This document shows, piece by piece, positions 46,660-51,328 of a stretch of 51,328 nt of DNA. The notes beneath the pieces were generated by a model, which was given only the letters and a program-made list of their open reading frames with translations, had not been told where the DNA came from and did no database searches. Source of the stretch: Verrucomicrobiota bacterium (GTDB lineage Bacteria; Verrucomicrobiota; Verrucomicrobiia; Verrucomicrobiales; Akkermansiaceae); assembly GCA_018969605.1 (NCBI GenBank), contig JAGWXY010000007.1:1-51328 (forward strand), in the 5' to 3' direction. How positions within the stretch are numbered: position 1 is the first letter of the stretch; each line of letters begins with the position of its first letter. The position numbers were made by a program, and so were the translations under genes.

Positions 46660-47249
46660 ACCCCATCGACACCTGGATCGATACCGATGAAGTCCGGCGC
46701 CTCGCCGAGCGCCTCATTTCGCCCGAGCGCCAAGCGCCGGCAAATGTGAGGGAAGCGGGATTCAATGATTCCTTCGTGGGATTTGCGGATGCCACCCCCA
46801 CCCCTGCGGATGCCACCCCCCCCACCCCTTCACCCGCCACGCCTATCCCAAAAGCCTCGGTGTTCGTGCCTCAAACCGCAGTTCCATCCATCAGCTTGCC
46901 GAAACAGGCAACCGAAAATCCACAACCATTTTCAGCAGATTGTGCCGCACTGGCGGACTGGCTGCACCAGGAATGCGGGGCCTCAGCGGTGTTCTTGATC
47001 AACCTCGACGGCAACGTCCTTCACGACGAAGGCTGCGCCCACCTCCATTTCGCCGCCCGTGGCATGGCCCTCAACTGGAAAATTCGTGATGCGGTCAAGC
47101 CCGTGCGCCTGCTCGTTCACGCCGGCAGCTACCTCGAGCTGATTCCACTAAACCACCCGCAAGGACGCCTCATCCTCGGCATCATTGTGCAACACCCAAT
47201 CAACCCGACCACACTCGACCACATCCGCGAAAAATCCTCCCGAGCCTGA
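46656..47249 (+). CDS. uncharacterised partner of the ParA-like protein
   Basis: 197 residues, not assigned. The first 50 residues are acidic-helical; residues 43-85 are low complexity and Pro/Thr/Ala-rich, encoded by two related copies of GCGGATGCCACCCCC. The C-terminal half (about 95-190: ADWLHQECGASAVFLINLDG, LELIPLNHPQGRLILGII) has the strand-helix pattern of small roadblock/LC7-like domains that bind GTPases; this is a weak guess. Its ATG overlaps the ParA-like stop, so the two are probably translated together. Confidence 0.5.
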   Translation: MNPIDTWIDTDEVRRLAERLISPERQAPANVREAGFNDSFVGFADATPTPADATPPTPSPATPIPKASVFVPQTAVPSISLPKQATENPQPFSADCAALADWLHQECGASAVFLINLDGNVLHDEGCAHLHFAARGMALNWKIRDAVKPVRLLVHAGSYLELIPLNHPQGRLILGIIVQHPINPTTLDHIREKSSRA

Positions 47250-47292
47250 TCGCGAATCTGTCAAAAAATTTCCTCACCCGCAGCATCAAGCC

Positions 47293-47838
47293 ATGACCGA
47301 AGACCCATCCTCAGCGTCCGATTCCGAGGACTTCGTGAAGGAACTCACCAACCACCAGAGCTCGATGCTTGCCTACATTCGCTCGTTGGCACCCGGCGGA
47401 TCCGGTGCCCGCGATCTGTTGCAGGAAGTCAACATCACCCTTTGGCAAAAACGCAATACCTACGAACTCGGCACCAATTTCAAAGCCTGGGCATTCCAAA
47501 CGATCCGCTACCACCTGCTCAATCACCGCCGCCGCCTCGCCTCACAAGGCTGGTTGGTTTTCGACGACGACCTCCTCCAACGCGTCGCACCGGAGCTTGA
47601 TTTCGAGCCGGATGCCCTCGAGGAACGCCACCTCGCATTGCGCAAATGCCTCCAGCGCCTGCGTCCCTCCGACCGCGAACTGATCCATCACCGCTACGTC
47701 ACCAGCGCCTCACTCCAAGAATATGCCGACAAGACCAACCGCAGCACCGGAACACTGAAGGCCGTCCTTTTCAATCTTCGCGCCGCCCTCAGGCGTTGCA
47801 TCGAACGCGAAATCCAATCCGCAACCGATCACCCCTAA
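47293..47838 (+). CDS. ECF sigma factor, Rhodopirellula/Verrucomicrobium type
   Basis: 181 residues. Region 2 (SSMLAYIRSLAPGGSGARDL, then LQEVNITLWQKRNTYELGTN) and region 4 (RPSDRELIHHRYVTSASLQE, EYADKTNRSTGTLKAVLFNL) are present. The phrase YELGTNFKAWAFQTIRYHLL is characteristic of the TIGR02989-type factors common in Planctomycetota and Verrucomicrobiota. Its stop overlaps the ATG of a FecR-like gene, the normal partner layout. The ATG at 47293 was chosen; an upstream open frame overlaps the previous gene. Confidence 0.92.
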   Translation: MTEDPSSASDSEDFVKELTNHQSSMLAYIRSLAPGGSGARDLLQEVNITLWQKRNTYELGTNFKAWAFQTIRYHLLNHRRRLASQGWLVFDDDLLQRVAPELDFEPDALEERHLALRKCLQRLRPSDRELIHHRYVTSASLQEYADKTNRSTGTLKAVLFNLRAALRRCIEREIQSATDHP

Positions 47839-49175
47839 TGAAGCGCGCCGACCACCACCTGGTCCAGAAAGTGCTGGATGGCGAAATTTCCCGCGAAGGC
47901 TTCGATGGTTTTCAAAATCGCCTGCGCGAAGATCCCGAACTGATCCAACTCTACGGCTCCTACGCTTCGCTCAACCACAATCTCAACGAGGAGTTTGAGG
48001 ATGGCCAAACGGATCCACTGGCAACAAATGACCGGCAAACAGTGCTTCGTGCCTGGCGCATCCCGCTTGCCATCGCCTGCGTGCTAGCGATCGCTTTTGC
48101 CGCATGGATCCTGCCTCAGTTGTTTGATGGCGGCAAAAACTCAGGTGATGTCGCAATCGCATCATTTTCAATCGATGCCGTATGGAGGATTGATGGGCCC
48201 TCGAAAATCCTCGGCGGCACAACAGCACTCAGCACCGACAGCACCCTTCACCTACTCGCCGGCCGGGCCAGCATCTCACTCAAACCCTCAGACAGCCTTG
48301 TCATCGAAGGCCCTACAAGCCTCCGCTTCCCGTCTGCGGAATCCATCGAAATACTCAAGGGCAAGTGCCTCATCCAACAGTCGGGTCGCAACAACATACT
48401 CGTTGTTTCGACTCCTCAATTTGCAAAAATCACTTCAGGGAAATGCTTTGGCATCTTCGTCGACCCTGAGCAAAAATCCGACGAAGTACACGTCATCGAC
48501 GGCAATCTTGAGGTCCTTCCTCGCGAGGAACACAACACCACCCAACTCGTCAAGGGCGACGCGGTCCATTCGGTCAACGGCGCCGCCACCACCCGCTTGC
48601 ACCAGCAAACCAGAACCTTTGCCAACAGGCTCGATCGATTCAATTCATTGGCAATCACGCCGTTTCGAAAATCCGATTGGCGCGCTTCCTATGGCAACCC
48701 CAACATCACCGAGACACGCATCGAGGGAGCCAATTTTGCCATCATTCACAAATTCCAATCACCACTGCCACTCGACGAAAAATCGGTCTTGCTGGTCACG
48801 CTGCAGTGCGCCGAGCCCAGCATGGGTAAATTCCATAGCGACGGTTGGGCCGGCATGAGCCTCTTCAGCCAAGGAACCGAAATGATTTTCCTCGGTGACC
48901 CCTACGGCCCTGGGCTGTCATGGGGCCTCGATGTCAAAAACGCAGAGCCCCGAGCGCCGCGCAAAACCACCACGATAGGCTCTGCCACCATGACTCTGCG
49001 CTACGACTCCAGCAGTGGCAGCATAAGCCTCCACGAAGGCGGACTCCCCCTCAAACCAGCCATTTACAGCGGCAAAATTCCACAAGGGACCCGCTTCGAC
49101 GAATTGCGACTTGGAGCCTCGGCCGGTGCCGCGCTCACTGTCACATCACTCCAAGTCCGTAGCAGCGGCCAATAA
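47838..49175 (+). CDS. FecR-like membrane protein, probable anti-sigma partner
   Basis: 445 residues. The cytoplasmic N-terminus (residues 1-70) has the anti-sigma-type helical pattern (HHLVQKVLDGEISREGFDGF), a single helix lies near 72-92 (RIPLAIACVLAIAFAAWIL), and the exported part contains a FecR domain (about 125-245) and then a lectin/LamG-like beta domain. The FecR plus LamG fusion after a TIGR02989-type sigma gene is a recurrent verrucomicrobial layout. It would hold the sigma factor and respond to an outside signal. It overlaps the sigma stop and ends near a dispersed repeat. Confidence 0.82.
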   Translation: MKRADHHLVQKVLDGEISREGFDGFQNRLREDPELIQLYGSYASLNHNLNEEFEDGQTDPLATNDRQTVLRAWRIPLAIACVLAIAFAAWILPQLFDGGKNSGDVAIASFSIDAVWRIDGPSKILGGTTALSTDSTLHLLAGRASISLKPSDSLVIEGPTSLRFPSAESIEILKGKCLIQQSGRNNILVVSTPQFAKITSGKCFGIFVDPEQKSDEVHVIDGNLEVLPREEHNTTQLVKGDAVHSVNGAATTRLHQQTRTFANRLDRFNSLAITPFRKSDWRASYGNPNITETRIEGANFAIIHKFQSPLPLDEKSVLLVTLQCAEPSMGKFHSDGWAGMSLFSQGTEMIFLGDPYGPGLSWGLDVKNAEPRAPRKTTTIGSATMTLRYDSSSGSISLHEGGLPLKPAIYSGKIPQGTRFDELRLGASAGAALTVTSLQVRSSGQ

Positions 49176-49246
49176 CGATGCGCTCGAAACGAATGAACTC
49201 AAGTTCATGGGGCTAATCAAACAGCCGCGTTCCTAATATCCACGAC

Positions 49247-49370
49247 GGAGCAACAACGCAGCCATGGACAAAAAATTACGCTCCTTTTCCAAGACCCGGC
49301 GAAGCCTCAAATTTCCCACACCTACCCCCAACCACCGGTCACAGATTTGAGGAAAATGCTCTAAACTCAG
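49247..49370. repeat. convergent-intergenic dispersed repeat, copy B
   Basis: The partner of 34082-34220. It keeps GCCATGGACAA, GCGAAGCC and AGATTTGAGGAAAATGCTC; the hairpin in the last block is GAG/CTC here. Like copy A it lies between convergent genes and runs up to the stop codon of the minus-strand gene; the last bases of the repeat form that stop. Confidence 0.75.
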
Positions 49371-49852
49371 CTTTCCGCTCCTAGCTTACCCACCACCCTT
49401 CCCCTCACCGCTTTTGCGAGCGTCTCGCGTAGGGTCGCACGGATCGGACCCAAGGACACATGCACGCCGGAAGTTTTCGCAGCATCGAAATGAAGCGTCA
49501 TGTGCGTCATGCGTTCATCGAATTCCACCGCGTCGATCTCCTGCCAAAGCACCAAGCGCATGCCCTGCTCTGGTCGCCACAGTGGAAAAATTTCCACACC
49601 CATCGGTGTTAGGATCAAGTAGGCATGACGCGTCATGCGCACGGCCATTCGCAGTAAAAAAATGGCAACAAAAAGCGGCAAAAGCATCCAAGCCGGATGC
49701 GGCAGCGCGGGGTTGATGTCACGATAGAGCGAGGTCAGCCCAAGCGTCACCGCCGTGCCCGCGAGCATCGCAGAGAGCAGCCAGAAAACCACCGCTTGGC
49801 CCGACCTCGTAAAGCGCAGCTCTTTCTCCGGCGACTGCACGCTTGGCTTCAT
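49367..49852 (-). CDS. small membrane protein, function unknown
   Basis: 161 residues with two hydrophobic segments (AVVFWLLSAMLAGTAVTLGL near 20 and PAWMLLPLFVAIFLLRMAV near 55), then a soluble beta domain resembling a membrane-bound PH-like domain (LILTPMGVEIFPLW, LVLWQEIDAVEF). Bacterial PH-like YdbS/YdbT proteins have this layout, but the match is weak. Its ATG overlaps the stop of the Hpt-like gene on the same strand, so the three small genes here are one transcription unit. Confidence 0.6.
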   Translation of the reverse strand: MKPSVQSPEKELRFTRSGQAVVFWLLSAMLAGTAVTLGLTSLYRDINPALPHPAWMLLPLFVAIFLLRMAVRMTRHAYLILTPMGVEIFPLWRPEQGMRLVLWQEIDAVEFDERMTHMTLHFDAAKTSGVHVSLGPIRATLRETLAKAVRGRVVGKLGAES

Positions 49853-50238
49853 GTGAGCCGCCCTCCCGCGAGTGCCTCAATCGCGCGCTCCGCCAAGGCA
49901 AGTTCGTGCTCAAATGCCTGGGCATCATAGGATGCCGAATCGAGCGATCCTTTTTCAAGGCCAGCAATCAAGGCCATGACGCGCAAAAAACCAAAGATCG
50001 CCGCGCCACCCTTGCACATGTGCAATTGCTCGGAAACTTCCCTCTTCTCGCCCGCCTGCAACAAGTGCGGCCACATGCCCGCCATCCTGCGAGTCTCGTC
50101 GAGATACTCATTCATCATCCGCACCAGACCCTCGGCATCATTGCCAGCCAACTTGTAAAACCTGCCAACATCAACCGCCGATCGCAGCGTTTGCTCATCG
50201 ACATCACTGCCGGCACTGCCGTGAATCTCATCACTCAT
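49849..50238 (-). CDS. Hpt-domain-like protein
   Basis: 129 residues, all-helical. QLHMCKGGAAIFGFLRVMAL contains the histidine phosphotransfer signature (His 73, then Lys-Gly two and three further, then a Gly at 83), comparable to HxLKGxAxxxG. The flanking helices (GLVRMMNEYLDETRRMAGMW and HELALAERAIEALAGG) complete a four-helix bundle of normal length. It has no kinase, receiver or output domain beside it, so its phosphorelay partner is elsewhere. It overlaps the genes on both sides. Confidence 0.7.
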   Translation of the reverse strand: MSDEIHGSAGSDVDEQTLRSAVDVGRFYKLAGNDAEGLVRMMNEYLDETRRMAGMWPHLLQAGEKREVSEQLHMCKGGAAIFGFLRVMALIAGLEKGSLDSASYDAQAFEHELALAERAIEALAGGRLT

Positions 50239-50540
50239 TTCGTCTCAGTCGCCTCATTTTTTCCCGATTCGAAACTCTCGGGATTCACCCATTCATCGCC
50301 CGAACGCACGGCCGCCACATGATTCACCACGGCTACGATCGAGATGCCGATCAACACAAACGAGGCCTCCATCAGAAATGGAGTCGTCATGACACCGATC
50401 AAGGTCGAGGCCCACTCGCCCCACAGCCCCGGCAACTTGCGGCCAAAGAGCAAAGTCGCGGATACCACCAGCCCGATGCCGATCAAAATACCCGCCGCCC
50501 AGACGATTTGCCTGTTTCGTTGATCGCCCGCGTTCGACAT
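50235..50540 (-). CDS. small two-helix membrane protein
   Basis: 101 residues. Two hydrophobic segments (QIVWAAGILIGIGLVVSATL and MEASFVLIGISIVAVVNHVA) are separated by a short loop; both ends are charged. No family is recognised. Its stop overlaps the ATG of the Hpt-like gene, so it is the first gene of the three-gene unit. A membrane-linked signalling role is only a guess from the neighbour. Confidence 0.6.
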   Translation of the reverse strand: MSNAGDQRNRQIVWAAGILIGIGLVVSATLLFGRKLPGLWGEWASTLIGVMTTPFLMEASFVLIGISIVAVVNHVAAVRSGDEWVNPESFESGKNEATETK

Positions 50541-50641
50541 ATGTTGAAAAGCTACAGCGAACCGCCGGTATTTCCCAACACATTATTCATGCCCTGCAGC
50601 GATCCTTGCGGATTGGCCTGCGAGGCCTTACATAAAACGGC

Positions 50642-51328
50642 GTGGCCCCCATCCGATATTACAACCGCAGCACGCAATCATTCGAGACCGAGCAGGTCTA
50701 CGGGGAGGAGTTCCTGCGCTGGACCTATGGCAGCCCGCTTGGCGCGATCGCCTTGCACGCGTTTGTGAAACGCCCGTTTTTCTCCGCATGGTACGGCTGG
50801 CGCATGAATGCTCCAAACTCCGCCGCGCGCATCGCCCCATTCATCCAACGCTACGGCGTCGATGCCACGGAGTTTGCTGATCCGCCGGAGTCCTTTGCGA
50901 GCTTCAACGAATTTTTCTACCGCAAGCTCAAGCCCGCCGCGCGCCCGATCGAGCCAGACCCTTCGCGCATCGTCTTCCCCGCCGATGGCCGCCACCTCGG
51001 CTTCCAGCGCGCCTCATCGATCGACAGCGTTTTTGTGAAGGGTCAGAAATTCGACCTACCCACACTCTTGGGCGATGAGAAACTCGCCAAGCGTTTCGCC
51101 GATGGCGCGCTGGTGCTCTCACGGCTTTGCCCGGTCGACTACCATCGCTACCATTTCCCCTGCGCCGGAATTCCATCGGCGACTCACACGATCCAAGGCC
51201 CGCTTTATTCCGTCTCGCCCATCGCGCTGCGCGAAAAACTTTCCTACCTCTGGACCAACAAACGCAGCATCACCCAACTCGAAACTCCCGACCTCGGCAC
51301 GGTCCTGCTCATGGAAATCGGCGCCACC
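50642..51328 (+). CDS. psd: phosphatidylserine decarboxylase (partial, N-terminal part)
   Basis: The frame is open to the end of the window and 229 codons are visible. The start is a GTG at 50642 because an in-frame TAA lies only nine bases upstream. The sequence matches the PSD-B family: FNEFFYRKLKPAARPIEP, PADGRHLGFQ, VLSRLCPVDYHRYHFPCAG and IQGPLYSVSP with the metal- and substrate-site histidines. The family makes phosphatidylethanolamine from phosphatidylserine. The self-cleaving LGST-type site lies beyond the window, so its integrity is unknown. Confidence 0.93.
   Translation, partial: MAPIRYYNRSTQSFETEQVYGEEFLRWTYGSPLGAIALHAFVKRPFFSAWYGWRMNAPNSAARIAPFIQRYGVDATEFADPPESFASFNEFFYRKLKPAARPIEPDPSRIVFPADGRHLGFQRASSIDSVFVKGQKFDLPTLLGDEKLAKRFADGALVLSRLCPVDYHRYHFPCAGIPSATHTIQGPLYSVSPIALREKLSYLWTNKRSITQLETPDLGTVLLMEIGAT

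Noticed and set aside
50586-50640. GGCCT-GCG-AGGCC hairpin before psd as a terminator
   Set aside because: Only five base pairs and no T run; too weak to call.

Overview
The window reads as a bacterial chromosome of moderately high GC, most likely a member of the Verrucomicrobiota. The grounds are inferential: a secreted protein with a PEP-CTERM sorting tail, an ECF sigma factor of the Rhodopirellula/Verrucomicrobium type paired with a FecR-like membrane protein, a DUF6941-like protein, IF-1 with a basic N-terminal extension, fused SecDF, short CACGAA-type dispersed repeats, frequent GTG/TTG starts and few recognisable Shine-Dalgarno sequences. No rRNA, tRNA, CRISPR array, prophage or insertion sequence was seen.

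Layout. Bases 1-7,900: end of an aldehyde dehydrogenase, ispD, an M16 peptidase, a TIGR02206-like membrane protein, an ECF sigma/membrane protein/PDZ protein trio closed by a strong terminator, then divergent nadB and bioD. Bases 7,900-11,440: two toxin-antitoxin pairs (UPF0175/DUF3368 and YefM/Txe) around a dCMP deaminase and rarD, then a coiled-coil zinc-ribbon protein. Bases 11,460-18,220 (minus strand): cysK, the PEP-CTERM protein, cysH, cysI, cysJ and an OsmC-like protein, which supply PAPS reduction, sulfite reduction and cysteine synthesis. Bases 18,223-21,007: two non-coding stretches with related repeats flank an M20 peptidase and a DUF6941-like gene; the second stretch is AT-rich with DnaA-box-like 9-mers. 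Then dnaE.

Bases 24,600-28,820 form a small accessory island: a decayed polyvalent-kinase-like gene (one nonsense codon, one frameshift), a GYF-domain membrane protein, a SlyB-like lipoprotein, and an AbiE-type pair with intact AbiEi-like antitoxin but an AbiEii-like toxin carrying two in-frame stops. Bases 29,094-34,050: tgt, yajC, secDF and metF on the plus strand. Bases 34,224-43,550: an AsmA-like protein, scpA, infA, a TPR protein, lipoprotein and membrane proteins, pdxA, hisB-hisH. Bases 43,600-49,180: a lipoprotein with a degenerate DUF255 domain, divergent from a compact ParA / unknown / ECF sigma / FecR-type cluster. The window ends with three small overlapping genes (one Hpt-like) and the start of psd.

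The most notable observations are the two decayed defence-type genes, a dispersed repeat found twice between convergent genes directly at the stop codon of the minus-strand gene, the AT-rich DnaA-box-like region, a Tgt without the usual CxCxxC zinc motif, a DUF255 protein without its CxxC, and the ParA-ECF-FecR cluster. No complete new defence or mobile system was recognised.
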